This document shows positions 7,550 to 16,228 of a DNA stretch of 60,727 nucleotides, piece after piece (position 1 is the first letter of the stretch; each line of letters opens with the position of its first letter). The stretch comes from Crystallibacter degradans. Lineage in GTDB: Bacteria > Actinomycetota > Actinomycetes > Actinomycetales > Micrococcaceae. The translations under genes were made by a program, and so were the position numbers. Below the pieces are notes generated by a model. That model was given only the letters and a program-made list of their open reading frames with translations, ran no database searches and was not told the origin of the DNA. The stretch is from NCBI RefSeq assembly GCF_012952295.1, contig NZ_JABBCH010000020.1:1-60727 (forward strand), written 5' to 3'.

Positions 7550-8530
7550 GTGAAGAAACTTCGTGCAGCCTTTGCTCTGACGGCCGTGCTGGCCGTGACC
7601 GCCTGCGGTGGCGGCAGTCCCTCTGGCGAGGAAGGCGGCGGTGGATCGCCCGGTGCCGGCGGGGAACTGACTCCGGTCAATGTCGGCGTCATCCCCATTG
7701 TCGACGTCGCCCCGATCTACCTGGGTGAGAAGGAAGGTTTCTTCGAGGAGGCCGGGTTGGATCTTGAGCTGACCCAGGCGCAGGGCGGTGCGGCGATTGT
7801 TCCGGCTATCACCAGTGGCCAAATGGATTTCGGCTTCAGCAACGTCACGTCGCTGATCATCGCGCGGTCCAAGGGGCTGCCCATGCAGATGGTCGCGAGC
7901 GGCTCGTCCACCACCGGGGATGAAAATGAAGACTTCGCGGCCGTGATGGTCAAGCCGGACAGCGGTATCGAGGAGATCAAGGATCTTGAGGGCAAGAAGA
8001 TCGCCGTCAACACGCTGAACAATATCTCTGACTCCACCATCAGCGCCGCCGTCGAAGAGGCTGGCGGTGACCCTTCCAAGGTGGACTACGTGGAGATGGC
8101 GTTCCCGGATATGCGGGCGGCCCTGGAGCAGGACAACGTCGATGCGATCGCCGCGGTGGAGCCGTTCCTGACTCTCGCCCGGCAGGACGGGGCAGTCCCG
8201 GTCTTCTCCAACTACGCGCATCCGGTGGAGGACCTGACCGTGGCCGTCTACTTCACTTCGGACGAGATCGCCGAGCAGAAACCGGAAGTCACCGAGGCTT
8301 TCGTCAGCGCGATGAAGAAGTCCCAGGCTTTCGCCGAAGAGAACCCGGACAAGGTGCGGGCAATCCTCCCCGAGTACACCCAGCTCGATCCCGCCATCAT
8401 CGAGGAGCTCACGCTGCCGAAGTTCGCGCAGGAAGTAAACGCGGAATCCATCCAGGAGATCGCCGACATATCCCTCAAGGGCGGTTTGATCGAGGAGATT
8501 CCGGACATGGAAGCACTGCTTCCGCGCTAA
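7550..8530 (+). CDS. Lipoprotein solute-binding protein, NMT1/SsuA-like (second paralogue)
   Basis: 326 aa. GTG start with GGAGAAG 7 bases upstream; signal peptide with lipobox VTAC (Cys19), a Gly-rich linker, then the binding fold (VNVGVIPIVDVAPIYLGEKE GFFEEAGL; VEMAFPDMRAALEQDNVDAI). It is clearly homologous throughout to the protein at 4745-5728. It has its own promoter and a strong terminator after it, so it can be made alone. The ligand is unknown. No membrane or ATPase component is encoded within the window next to it. Confidence 0.82.
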   Translation: MKKLRAAFALTAVLAVTACGGGSPSGEEGGGGSPGAGGELTPVNVGVIPIVDVAPIYLGEKEGFFEEAGLDLELTQAQGGAAIVPAITSGQMDFGFSNVTSLIIARSKGLPMQMVASGSSTTGDENEDFAAVMVKPDSGIEEIKDLEGKKIAVNTLNNISDSTISAAVEEAGGDPSKVDYVEMAFPDMRAALEQDNVDAIAAVEPFLTLARQDGAVPVFSNYAHPVEDLTVAVYFTSDEIAEQKPEVTEAFVSAMKKSQAFAEENPDKVRAILPEYTQLDPAIIEELTLPKFAQEVNAESIQEIADISLKGGLIEEIPDMEALLPR

Positions 8531-8547
8531 GCGGAGATTCCGACGAA

Positions 8548-8584
8548 GGGCCCCTCCACAGTATTACGGGAGGGGTCCCCCTTG
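8548..8584 (+). terminator. Rho-independent-like terminator
   Basis: GGGCCCCTCC pairs with GGAGGGGTCC (one G-U pair) around an 11-base loop, followed by CCCCCTTG. It closes the solute-binding protein/ThDP block. Confidence 0.7.
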
Positions 8585-8625
8585 TGGCGCAAGCAGGACT
8601 GGGAGTGTCGGACCAACAGCAGCTT

Positions 8626-8640
8626 GATCTCAAAGTGACA
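8626..8640. promoter_or_regulatory. Degenerate copy of the TCTCAAA.TGAGA operator
   Basis: GATCTCAAAGTGACA resembles AGTCTCAAAGTGAGA at 16236-16250 but has lost symmetry. It lies upstream of a broken luciferase-like gene, which suggests that the remnant once had the same control. The rest of 8585-8772 shows no gene. Confidence 0.35.
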
Positions 8641-8772
8641 CGTAGAACAATCGCGGTAGAGGTTGTAAATGATCACAGTGGGCCCTTACATGCCCGTGGA
8701 TCTGGTCAGCAGCGAGCTTGAGGCAATGTAATTCGGTATTACCTTGGGATTCGGCAATGTTCATAAGGGGCG

Positions 8773-9009
8773 TTGGCTTGGAGGGGGCCGACCGGGGGTG
8801 CTCCAATGCTGCTCTCCCCGGGACGCCGGATGAGTTGGTCGAGCGCATCGCGGGGTTCAGGGAAACACTGGGGGATTCGAACTGGTTTGGCACCAACCTA
8901 TGGCGCCATGCCTTATGGCTTGGCACGGCAGAGCGTGCGGCTCGTCGCCGCTGAGGTCATGCCGCGTGTAGCGGGCCTGACAGGGGTAAAAGCCGCCGCA
9001 GCGGTGTAG
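8773..9009 (+). pseudogene. Frameshifted C-terminal remnant of a luciferase-like monooxygenase
   Basis: Two overlapping frames together match the end of the intact monooxygenase encoded at 16346-17437. One frame gives GLEGADRGCSNAALPGTPDE LVERIAGFRETLG (compare GLQGAADKYAETALWGNPER and onward). The other frame then gives YGAMPYGLARQSVRLVAAEV MPRVAGLTGVKAAAAV (compare FGGMPYDQARDSLELFAREV MPKARSLNGKRASVAA). The switch of frame falls near 8880-8900. Nothing upstream of about 8773 continues the match, so the gene is both 5'-truncated and frameshifted. It has no start or ribosome site and is surely non-functional. Confidence 0.7.
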
Positions 9010-9140
9010 TAGGCATTGGCGTTGATGTTCGACATGCTGCCCGGACTCCGGCGTGCGCCCGAGCGCCGTTTCGGGTTCTGGGTATCCCTCGGCCGGGTAC
9101 GGGCCAGCTCGGCGATGTTGACCGACCGTTGATTATGAAC

Positions 9141-9156
9141 AATCCAACTATGGATT
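9141..9156. promoter_or_regulatory. AATCCA-N4-TGGATT palindrome before the hydrolase operon
   Basis: A perfect 6-4-6 inverted repeat in an A/T-rich patch (TTGATTATGAACAATCC precedes it), about 190 bases before the CocE-type gene. It could be an operator or part of the promoter. The 336 bases from 9010 to 9345 carry no gene that I can support. Confidence 0.35.
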
Positions 9157-9225
9157 AATTCAATGGAATTGAACGCTAGCAGTCGCGGAACTCCTAGCGT
9201 CCCCAGGCATTCGGAGCCATGCGCA

Positions 9226-9250
9226 GACAGTCTCAAATTGAGACAGTCTC
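9226..9250. promoter_or_regulatory. GTCTCAA-A-TTGAGAC operator, probably for the AcoR-like activator
   Basis: GACAGTCTCAAATTGAGAC contains a perfect 7-1-7 inverted repeat (9230-9244), overlapped by a second one, GAGAC-A-GTCTC (9240-9250). It matches the site before the luciferase-like gene at 16232-16250 in 18 of 19 bases. Its position about 100 bases upstream of the hydrolase start fits an activator site. Confidence 0.6.
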
Positions 9251-9345
9251 GCCGTGGACACTCCAGTAGCGTCATGTGTGTCAGTTCACAAATCGTGACG
9301 GGAGAGATAAATGCAACCGAAGGAAGGACACCGGCGAGCTACGCT

Positions 9346-11064
9346 ATGACGCAAACGATCGAGAGTCTGAGTACGAGGTCCCTAGAGACCGTGCGCATTC
9401 CCATGCGGGACGGCGTACACCTGTCTGCTGTTGTTTACCGCGCTTCCTCGGATCAGGGGCAACCAGTCCTTTTGGTCCGTACGCCTTACAACGAGCAGAT
9501 GTCTCGCTCCTTGCCTATTCTGCCGGCGCTTGAGGCAGGTTTCGCCGTCGTTGTTGAAAATTGCCGGGGCACCGGTTCCTCCGAGGGGGAACTACGGGCG
9601 TTTGAGAACGAAACCAACGACGGCCTCGATTCCATCGCCTGGCTGGTGGACCAGCGGTGGTCGTCGGGGCAGATCTGCATGTTCGGTGCCTCCTACCTCG
9701 GCATGTCGCAACTGGCAGTTAGCGGCCACCGTCCGGAGGGCCTCACCGCCATCGTTCCAATCGTTGCCACCAACAGCTACCGGGACGGTCTGGTCTACAA
9801 GCAGGGTGCGCTGCAGCTCGGACAGGGACTCGGCTGGCACACGTTGAAAACAGCGCAGACCTTAGGAGAACGTGCCGCACGGGGCGAAGATATCGCGGCA
9901 AAAATGGGTGCCTTCATTAGCATGACGCGCGACATGGAAGCCACTTATCGCACACTGCCTTTGACGGACTTAAACGCCATCACTGATGTCCTGCCCAGCT
10001 GGAAGGACTGGCTGCATAAGGAAACGGATGCCGATTACTGGAAGCAAATCGGCTACACCCAACATCGGGCCAGGACTGAAGTGCCGGCCCTGCACGTCGG
10101 CGGCTGGTTCGATCTGTTCCTCGGCGGAACACTCGACAATTACACGACGATCGCGCAGAAGGCGGAGTCCCCCGAAGCCCGTAGGAACCAGCATCTGATT
10201 GTTGGTCCCTGGACCCATACAGACCAGAGTGGTGCCGCGGGTGAACTGCATTTCGCGGCCGGCGCGGCCCAGGCCATCCGGCTTGAGGAACAGCAGCTGC
10301 GCTTCCTGCGCGAGAGCGTCGACGGCGATGCTACGTCTTTGCCTCCGGTCCAGATCTTCGTCATGGGGGCAAACCGGTGGCGTGCGGAGGAGGAATGGCC
10401 GTTGGCCCGAACGCAGTGGCAGAAGTGGTACCTACAGGCCGACGGCGGGCTGGGGCAAGAGCCGGGCGGAAAGAATGCCATCGTTGAATTTGTCCATGAT
10501 CCGCACAACCCGGTACCGACCGTAGGCGGCGGCACACTGATCAACGGCGGGCCTGATGGCGGTATGGAATATATGCCTGGCGCGCGCGATCAGAGAGTCT
10601 TGGATGGCCGTAGCGATATTGCAAGATTTACCAGCCATGTCCTTGCAGACGAGTTGGAAGTCACCGGTCCGTTAACCGTCACGCTGCACGCGTCGACATC
10701 AGCACACGATGCTGACTTCACCGCGAAGTTGGTGGATGTCTGGCCGGATGGCAGGGCCATGGGGGTGGCCGACGGCATCGTTCGGGCCCGTTATCGCAAC
10801 GGGATGGATGACGCCGTGATTGTCGAACCAGGGGAGGTTTACGAATACACGATTGATCTGGTTGCAACCAGTCAGGTCTTCAAGAAAGGCCATCGGATCC
10901 GCGTGGATATCGCGAGTTCCAATTTTCCATGCTACGACCGGAATTCCGGGATCAGGAAACCAGCCGGCGACGTCACCGAAGAAGACTTCGTCACGGCGGT
11001 ACAACAGATTTCCTGCACGGCAAGTCAGCCCAGCTACATCCAATTGCCTGTAATTCCTTCATAA
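9346..11064 (+). CDS. CocE/NonD-family serine hydrolase (X-Pro dipeptidyl-peptidase S15-like)
   Basis: 572 aa. The alpha/beta-hydrolase domain is followed by a C-terminal jelly-roll domain, as in cocaine esterase CocE. Nucleophile Ser116 sits in MFGASYLGMSQ (CocE uses the same GxSYxG at Ser117). The conserved N-terminal IPMRDGVHLSAVVYRAS and RTPYN are present, with a His in VGPWTH, and the C-terminal domain begins near FTSHVLADELEVTGPL. It hydrolyses an ester or amide in the cytosol; the substrate is unknown. I chose the ATG where family similarity begins; the ribosome site there is weak and upstream in-frame starts are no better. Twelve bases separate it from the ABC-transporter genes, so the hydrolase probably acts on the imported compound. 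Confidence 0.82.
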   Translation: MTQTIESLSTRSLETVRIPMRDGVHLSAVVYRASSDQGQPVLLVRTPYNEQMSRSLPILPALEAGFAVVVENCRGTGSSEGELRAFENETNDGLDSIAWLVDQRWSSGQICMFGASYLGMSQLAVSGHRPEGLTAIVPIVATNSYRDGLVYKQGALQLGQGLGWHTLKTAQTLGERAARGEDIAAKMGAFISMTRDMEATYRTLPLTDLNAITDVLPSWKDWLHKETDADYWKQIGYTQHRARTEVPALHVGGWFDLFLGGTLDNYTTIAQKAESPEARRNQHLIVGPWTHTDQSGAAGELHFAAGAAQAIRLEEQQLRFLRESVDGDATSLPPVQIFVMGANRWRAEEEWPLARTQWQKWYLQADGGLGQEPGGKNAIVEFVHDPHNPVPTVGGGTLINGGPDGGMEYMPGARDQRVLDGRSDIARFTSHVLADELEVTGPLTVTLHASTSAHDADFTAKLVDVWPDGRAMGVADGIVRARYRNGMDDAVIVEPGEVYEYTIDLVATSQVFKKGHRIRVDIASSNFPCYDRNSGIRKPAGDVTEEDFVTAVQQISCTASQPSYIQLPVIPS

Positions 11065-11076
11065 GGAGAACTATCT

Positions 11077-12381
11077 ATGCATGCTCGACGACGCGCACTT
11101 GCTCTTGCGGCTACAGCCGCACTTTTGATGACCGGTTGTGCCGGCACCGCTGTCTCTAACAGCGGCGGCAGCGCCGGTGCCGACGGAGGTGCCGGTCCCG
11201 AAGCCTTGGTCAGCGTTCCGGGTTTCGACGCGGAAACCAAGACCATTACAGTGGGGAATTTGGTGCCGACCTCCGGAGTATTCGCTCCGGCGGTTACCAA
11301 TGTCACCGGTCAGGAAGCGTGGTTCCATCGGGCAACGCAGCCCGGCGGCCCTTTGGAGGGCTTCACCGTGGAGGTGGAAAACTACGACACCGAATACAAC
11401 CCTTCGGTTGCCGTCCCGCTGTACAACTCGATGAAGAACGACGTACTGATGCTCACGAATGTGCTGGGCACCGCCATTGTCCAGGCGCTCCTCCCTCAGC
11501 TCGAGACCGATAACATGATGGCAATCCCCGCAGTTGCGGTTGAGGATTTGCTTCAGCACCCCAACATTGCCCCGTTCGGCCCGGTTTACGCGACCTACCA
11601 TTCGGCGGCGGTCCAGTACTTTGCTGACGAGCAGGGTCTGCAGGAGGCTACGTACTGCGCGCTGTTGCAGGATGACGACTTCGGAGACCAAGTGGAGCAC
11701 GGCTTTGACTACGCCGTTGAAGAGCTGGGCCTCAAGAAGGGTGTTGCCGTTCGGTTCCCGACGGCGCATCAGGACTTCACTCCGCAGATTTCCCGCCTGA
11801 AGAGTGCAGGCTGCGAAGTGGTTGATCTCGGCGGGGCCGGTGCCGTAATCCAAAACGCCGCTGTCCGCGCCGTGCAGCTGAACTTCGATGCAAAGTGGAT
11901 CGCGGGCAACACCGCCTACAACGAGAGCCTCGCCACCGGGCCCGCCGCTGACTACATCAAAGAGAACGTAAAGTTCTTCGTCACGGGCACCGAATGGGGC
12001 GATACATCGGTTGAAGGTCAGAAGATGTTGGAAGAGGATCTGGCCGAGATAGACCCGGACCATAAGCCGATGGCCAACAGCTATCAGACGGGTTACTTGA
12101 GCGGCATGGTGGCTACTGCAATTCTCGAACAGGCCATCGCCGACGGCGACCTGTCTCGCGAGCACCTGATGGAGGTTGCAAAAACCCTCGATACGGTCCC
12201 GGACTATGGAATGGGCGGCGGCGACTACACCTATGGAGGCGACCCCGCGAAGCGCAAGTCAGGTCACTTCATCTCCGTCTTCACAGTCAACGAGGACGCT
12301 GCCACAGGCCTAAAGCTGGAGGAATACAACTACGATTCGGCCGTTGCCAAGCAATTCAACGCTACCGAAGTCGGTAAGTAA
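11077..12381 (+). CDS. Branched-chain-amino-acid-type ABC transporter, substrate-binding lipoprotein
   Basis: 434 aa. Signal peptide with lipobox LMTGC (Cys21), Ser/Gly linker, then a type I periplasmic-binding fold (TITVGNLVPTSGVFAPAVTN; VEVENYDTEYNPSVAVPLYN; later ISVFTVN near the end). The family (LivJ/HAAT) captures amino acids, amides, urea or aromatic acids. AAGGAGAAC precedes the ATG. It is the second gene of a hydrolase-transporter operon that continues with two ATPases and two permeases, so the importer is complete. Its ligand is presumably the substrate, or a product, of the hydrolase. Confidence 0.87.
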   Translation: MHARRRALALAATAALLMTGCAGTAVSNSGGSAGADGGAGPEALVSVPGFDAETKTITVGNLVPTSGVFAPAVTNVTGQEAWFHRATQPGGPLEGFTVEVENYDTEYNPSVAVPLYNSMKNDVLMLTNVLGTAIVQALLPQLETDNMMAIPAVAVEDLLQHPNIAPFGPVYATYHSAAVQYFADEQGLQEATYCALLQDDDFGDQVEHGFDYAVEELGLKKGVAVRFPTAHQDFTPQISRLKSAGCEVVDLGGAGAVIQNAAVRAVQLNFDAKWIAGNTAYNESLATGPAADYIKENVKFFVTGTEWGDTSVEGQKMLEEDLAEIDPDHKPMANSYQTGYLSGMVATAILEQAIADGDLSREHLMEVAKTLDTVPDYGMGGGDYTYGGDPAKRKSGHFISVFTVNEDAATGLKLEEYNYDSAVAKQFNATEVGK

Positions 12382-12421
12382 AACCGCCGGACCCGGTACG
12401 GCTCTCACTAAAGGAGACATG

Positions 12422-13246
12422 ATGAACGCCCAGAGACGGCACATCAGACAGAGTCCAGATCGCTTAAGCGCTTCGAAGCTTTTGTCAGTTGAAAACTTAT
12501 CCGTGGCCTACAGCGGCGGTTCGATTTCGGCGCTCGAAGGCATCAACCTTGATGTGCATGAAGGCGAGATCGTGGCACTCCTGGGAGTGAACGGAGCAGG
12601 TAAGACGACCTTGCTTCGCGCCGTATCGGGTCTGTTAGGCCTGCACGGAGGCGCCGTACGAAGCGGGTCAATCAGCTATCAGAGGAAGAACCTGGGCGAT
12701 GAAAGCCCGTGGGGGAGGGTACGCAAAGGAATCTCCATTTCCCTGGAAGGACGGCGCGTCTTCACTGATTTGAGTGTCCAGGACAATCTCAAGGCGGGCG
12801 GATACACACAGTCGAAGTCAGCTGCTGCCAAGGCCTATCAGAACGTAGTCGAGCTGTTCCCGGTCTTGGCGCGGAAGCGGGATCTGGCGGCCGGGTTATT
12901 GTCCGGTGGAGAGCAGCAGATGCTCGCCGTCGGCCGCGCACTCATGCAGGGGCCGAAATTGTTGCTGCTGGACGAGCCGTCATTGGGTCTTGCCCCCTTG
13001 ATCGTCAATCAGATCAGGGACATCATTGTGGAAATCAACGGTCAGGGATGCAGCGTATTGCTGATTGAACAGAATGTGGGAACGGCTCTGTCCATTGCCG
13101 ATTACGCCTATGTGCTGGACAGCCGCAGGGTTGAGCACCATGGCACGGCACAGGAAATGCTTGCGGATGATACCTTGCGAGATCTATACCTCGGTATCGC
13201 TGCCCCGGCGGCAGGCCGGAAGCTGAACAAGGAAGCGGTGCGCTGA
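12422..13246 (+). CDS. ABC transporter ATP-binding protein, LivF type
   Basis: 274 aa ATPase energising the HAAT-type importer. Walker A GVNGAGKTT, signature LSGGEQQ, Walker B LLLLDEPS and a LivF-like ending (YVLDSRRVEHHGTAQEMLAD) are visible. The second of two tandem ATGs was chosen because AAGGAG lies 5 bases from it. The N-terminus has about 20 extra polar residues before LLSVENLSVAYS, unusual for LivF and possibly a late start. It overlaps the next gene by one base. LivF before LivG and ATPases before permeases is not the commonest order for this transporter class. Confidence 0.88.
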   Translation: MNAQRRHIRQSPDRLSASKLLSVENLSVAYSGGSISALEGINLDVHEGEIVALLGVNGAGKTTLLRAVSGLLGLHGGAVRSGSISYQRKNLGDESPWGRVRKGISISLEGRRVFTDLSVQDNLKAGGYTQSKSAAAKAYQNVVELFPVLARKRDLAAGLLSGGEQQMLAVGRALMQGPKLLLLDEPSLGLAPLIVNQIRDIIVEINGQGCSVLLIEQNVGTALSIADYAYVLDSRRVEHHGTAQEMLADDTLRDLYLGIAAPAAGRKLNKEAVR

Positions 13247-14049
13247 TGCTGAACGTTGAATCCCTCAGGCTGGAGTTCGGGGGCGTCGTTGCCCTGAAAG
13301 ACGTGGACTTTTCGGTCGAAATGGGCGAACTCTTCGCCATCCTTGGTCCCAACGGAGCTGGGAAGACCTCTCTGTTCAACTGCCTCAGCGGCCTAGTGAA
13401 GCCCAAAGGCAGCATCCAGGTCAATGGCAATGAAGTCATTGGAAAGAAACCGCACGAAATCGCGGATATGGGCATTGCGCGGACCTTTCAGAACCTTGGA
13501 TTGTTCGGCTCTATGACCGTTGCGGAAAACATCCTTGTCGGCAGCCACCTGCAGATCCAGGGCGGTGCGTTCACTGCCGCCATCCGTTGGCCCAGCGTGT
13601 TCCGCTCTGAGCGGCAGGCTCGCCGGAACGCGGATGAGTTGATGGAGTTGATGAACCTGCTGGAAGTCCGCGATTCCGTGGTGGACACGCTGCCGTACGG
13701 CATTCGCAAGCGGGTGGAAATCGCCAAAGCCGTCGCGTCCAAGCCTTCATTGCTTCTGCTGGATGAACCCGTGGCCGGTATGAACCATGAAGAGACCGAA
13801 ACTTTCGTTGAGTATGTGCTGGAACTGAAGAAACAGTTGGGATTGACGATCGTCCTGATCGAACATGATGTGGCGATGGTTATGCGGATCGCGGACCGGA
13901 TCCTTGCACTTGATTTCGGAGAAGTCATCGGATTGGGGACACCTGCCGAAATCCAACAAAACGAACGTGTCATTGCTGCCTATCTCGGCGCAACAGACGA
14001 ATCCGACGCGCAGACAGAGTTGCTCATGGAAGGGGCGATCAGTGAATAA
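13246..14049 (+). CDS. ABC transporter ATP-binding protein, LivG type
   Basis: 267 aa. Walker A GPNGAGKTS, Walker B LLLLDEPV and the LivG hallmark GIARTFQNLGLFGSMTVAEN are present, with NHEETE after Walker B and an H-loop in IEHDVAMVM. The signature region is degenerate (LPYGIRKRVEIAKA), which is tolerated in LivG proteins. The start overlaps the stop of the upstream ATPase gene, and the stop overlaps the GTG of the permease gene by eight bases, showing tight translational coupling. Confidence 0.88.
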   Translation: MLNVESLRLEFGGVVALKDVDFSVEMGELFAILGPNGAGKTSLFNCLSGLVKPKGSIQVNGNEVIGKKPHEIADMGIARTFQNLGLFGSMTVAENILVGSHLQIQGGAFTAAIRWPSVFRSERQARRNADELMELMNLLEVRDSVVDTLPYGIRKRVEIAKAVASKPSLLLLDEPVAGMNHEETETFVEYVLELKKQLGLTIVLIEHDVAMVMRIADRILALDFGEVIGLGTPAEIQQNERVIAAYLGATDESDAQTELLMEGAISE

Positions 14050-14947
14050 CTTCATCCAACTGACCGCGTCCGGCATCTCGCTAGGCATTCTCTACGCCCT
14101 GGTGGCCATCGGATTTGCAGTACTGCTGAAGGCAACCGGCCACTTCAATATGCTGCCGGGGGCGCTCGTTCTGCTCGGTGCCTACCTGACCTACCAGTTT
14201 CACGTCCTGTGGTCGCTGGGATTCATCCTTGCCGTGGCTCTGGCTGCGGTTGTCTGCACGGCGTTAGGCATATTGGGCGAGCGATATCTGTTTTCCAAGC
14301 TCAGCGGCAAGGGGCACAAGTCTATCGAGCACCTTTCCGTTCTGTTGGTCAGCCTGGGATTGATCTCGATCGCGCAAGCCGCCGTGGTCAGCATTTGGGG
14401 TCCGTTGAATTACCTGATCAATGATCCATGGGGCCTCGACGTTGTCCGGCTGGGCGGAGTGGCCATCGCTGTCCGCGATATTTGGGCCGTTGTCCTCAGC
14501 CTCGGCTTGCTTGGAATTTTTTACTACATCATCCAGCACACTAGGGTCGGCGTTGGTATGCGCGCCGCGGCCAACGATCCGGAGGCCGCGCGTGCCCAAG
14601 GCATCAATCCGCACGTTATTTCAGCTACAGCCTGGGCAATGTGCGGTGCGGCCTCGGTGCTGGCTGGCATGATGTTGGCTACCGAAATCGGCGGGGGACT
14701 TGTGCCGACGCTGGACCAAGTCGCTTTCACTGCCCTGCCGGCCCTGATCCTCGGCGGCCTCTCGTCACTTCCCGGCTGCATTTACGGTGGACTGGCCCTG
14801 GGCCTTGTGCAGACTTATGCCTCCGGTTATGTTCCCGAAAGCTTCGGCCAGGGCTTCGCATCGGCCTTGCCCTGGGTTGTGCTCATCCTGCTGCTCGTGG
14901 TCAAGCCCAGCGGATTCGCCAAAACACTTGAAACAAGGAGGGCGTGA
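14042..14947 (+). CDS. ABC transporter permease, LivH type
   Basis: 301 aa membrane protein with about eight hydrophobic segments. It opens with FIQLTASGISLGILYALVAI GFAVLLKATG, typical of LivH, and contains RAAANDPEAARAQGINPHVI, the loop that contacts the ATPase. The GTG start lies inside the end of the LivG-type gene; this start gives the standard LivH N-terminus (MNNFIQL). It forms the channel with the LivM-type protein. Confidence 0.87.
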   Translation: MNNFIQLTASGISLGILYALVAIGFAVLLKATGHFNMLPGALVLLGAYLTYQFHVLWSLGFILAVALAAVVCTALGILGERYLFSKLSGKGHKSIEHLSVLLVSLGLISIAQAAVVSIWGPLNYLINDPWGLDVVRLGGVAIAVRDIWAVVLSLGLLGIFYYIIQHTRVGVGMRAAANDPEAARAQGINPHVISATAWAMCGAASVLAGMMLATEIGGGLVPTLDQVAFTALPALILGGLSSLPGCIYGGLALGLVQTYASGYVPESFGQGFASALPWVVLILLLVVKPSGFAKTLETRRA

Positions 14948-14952
14948 GCGCC

Positions 14953-16116
14953 ATGGCCATTACAGAAACGGTTAAGCCGGTCAGGACAGCCCATGTCCAA
15001 CGGGAAAGAAGTCGGACGAAGGACGAATCGCAGCTCTGTGTCTCCAAGGGGCAGCGAATCGGGCTGGCCGTCGGTTTCCTGTTGATCTTTGCGGTGCCGC
15101 TTAGCGTCGGAAACCCCTTCCTGATTTCCCTTGGCGTGACCATCGGAATCTATGCAATTGCTGCCATCGGGCTCAACGTGCTCTCCGGCTATGCCGGGCA
15201 AATTTCGCTGGCGCAGAGTGTTTTTGTGGGCGTCGGAGCGTTTGCTGGCGTCGCGTTGGCTGGCCTGGCTGAACTGCCGCTGCTGGTCTGGCTTCCGGCC
15301 ACCTTTATCATCGGGGGCTTGGCCGCGGCCATCGTGGCGCCGCTGACGCTGAGGCTGAAAGGTGTGTTCCAGATTGTCTTGAGTCTCGGCTTGATTTTCG
15401 TCGGTACCTACATCTTCGTGAACTCGACGGTCTTTACTGGTGGCAACAGCGGTATATCTGCTTCTCCCGCGTTGTCCCTGGGCTTTATGGACTTTGGCAA
15501 TCTTGTCGTCGGCGGCATGGCCTACGGCTACCAACAGGGCCTGTTCATCCTGGTGTGGCTGTGCGTGGCGGCCAGTATGATCGCAGTAGTCAATATGCAC
15601 CGCACCAGATTCGGGCGGTCCATGATCGCCATTCGGGAGGCTGAGACGGCGGCGCAGATTGCCGGCATCAACACCAACGGCGTCAAAGTCAAAGCGTTCA
15701 TCATCGCCGGAGCATTCGGCGGCTTGGCCGGCGGGCTGTTGCTGGCGCAGCTTCGGTATGTGCAAACCCATCAGTTCGGTATCAACATGGGGCTGGAACT
15801 ATTGATCATCGCCGTCGTCGGCGGTTTGGGTACCACCTGGGGCCCGGTTATCGGTGCCGCGATTATCAGTGCCATTCCGGTCCTGGCCACCCAATACGCG
15901 GAGTACATCCCCTTCCTGCAGGAGGATTTCAGCCAATCCGGTGAAATCGGGATTCCAGTTGGCCAGGTTGGACTACTGATTTACGGTCTCGCCCTCGTGC
16001 TGGTCATGGTCTTCGAGCCTCGGGGTGTCTCGCACTGGTTCAAGATCGGCGGCGAGAAACTGCGCTCCCTCGGCTCAGGCAATAGGGCAGTAGTGGACGT
16101 CCGCAAGCCTTCATAA
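14953..16116 (+). CDS. ABC transporter permease, LivM type
   Basis: 387 aa. After a polar N-terminal region of about 40 residues come the membrane segments with the LivM motif AIGLNVLSGYAGQISLAQSV FVGVGAF, then AIREAETAAQIAGINTNGVK (ATPase-contact loop) and GGLGTTWGPVIGA. The ATG was chosen because AAGGAGG sits 10 bases upstream; the in-frame GTG at 14944 is only one base from it. It is the last gene of the hydrolase-importer operon; a strong terminator follows. Confidence 0.87.
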   Translation: MAITETVKPVRTAHVQRERSRTKDESQLCVSKGQRIGLAVGFLLIFAVPLSVGNPFLISLGVTIGIYAIAAIGLNVLSGYAGQISLAQSVFVGVGAFAGVALAGLAELPLLVWLPATFIIGGLAAAIVAPLTLRLKGVFQIVLSLGLIFVGTYIFVNSTVFTGGNSGISASPALSLGFMDFGNLVVGGMAYGYQQGLFILVWLCVAASMIAVVNMHRTRFGRSMIAIREAETAAQIAGINTNGVKVKAFIIAGAFGGLAGGLLLAQLRYVQTHQFGINMGLELLIIAVVGGLGTTWGPVIGAAIISAIPVLATQYAEYIPFLQEDFSQSGEIGIPVGQVGLLIYGLALVLVMVFEPRGVSHWFKIGGEKLRSLGSGNRAVVDVRKPS

Positions 16117-16139
16117 AACCCCTCTGCTTCGGCCCGTAT

Positions 16140-16198
16140 GTGAGCTCGAATCGACCGTAAATTCCCTGCGGTCGGATCGGGCTCACCTGCGGTTTTTT
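16140..16198 (+). terminator. Terminator of the importer operon
   Basis: An 18-bp imperfect stem (GTGAGCTCGAATCGACCG with CGGTCGGATCGGGCTCAC) and a loop of about 11 bases, followed by CTGCGGTTTTTTCC. Clear intrinsic terminator. Confidence 0.8.
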
Positions 16199-16228
16199 CC
16201 ACTTTCTGAAGGGTTGAGAGACCGGATC

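Noticed and set aside
8630-8926. 98-codon minus-strand frame before the hydrolase operon
   Set aside because: No ribosome site and it is antisense to the recognisable monooxygenase remnant.
13246-14049. Non-functional LivG because of the degenerate ABC signature
   Set aside because: LivG-type ATPases commonly show a weak signature; Walker A, Walker B and H-loop are intact and the gene is translationally coupled.
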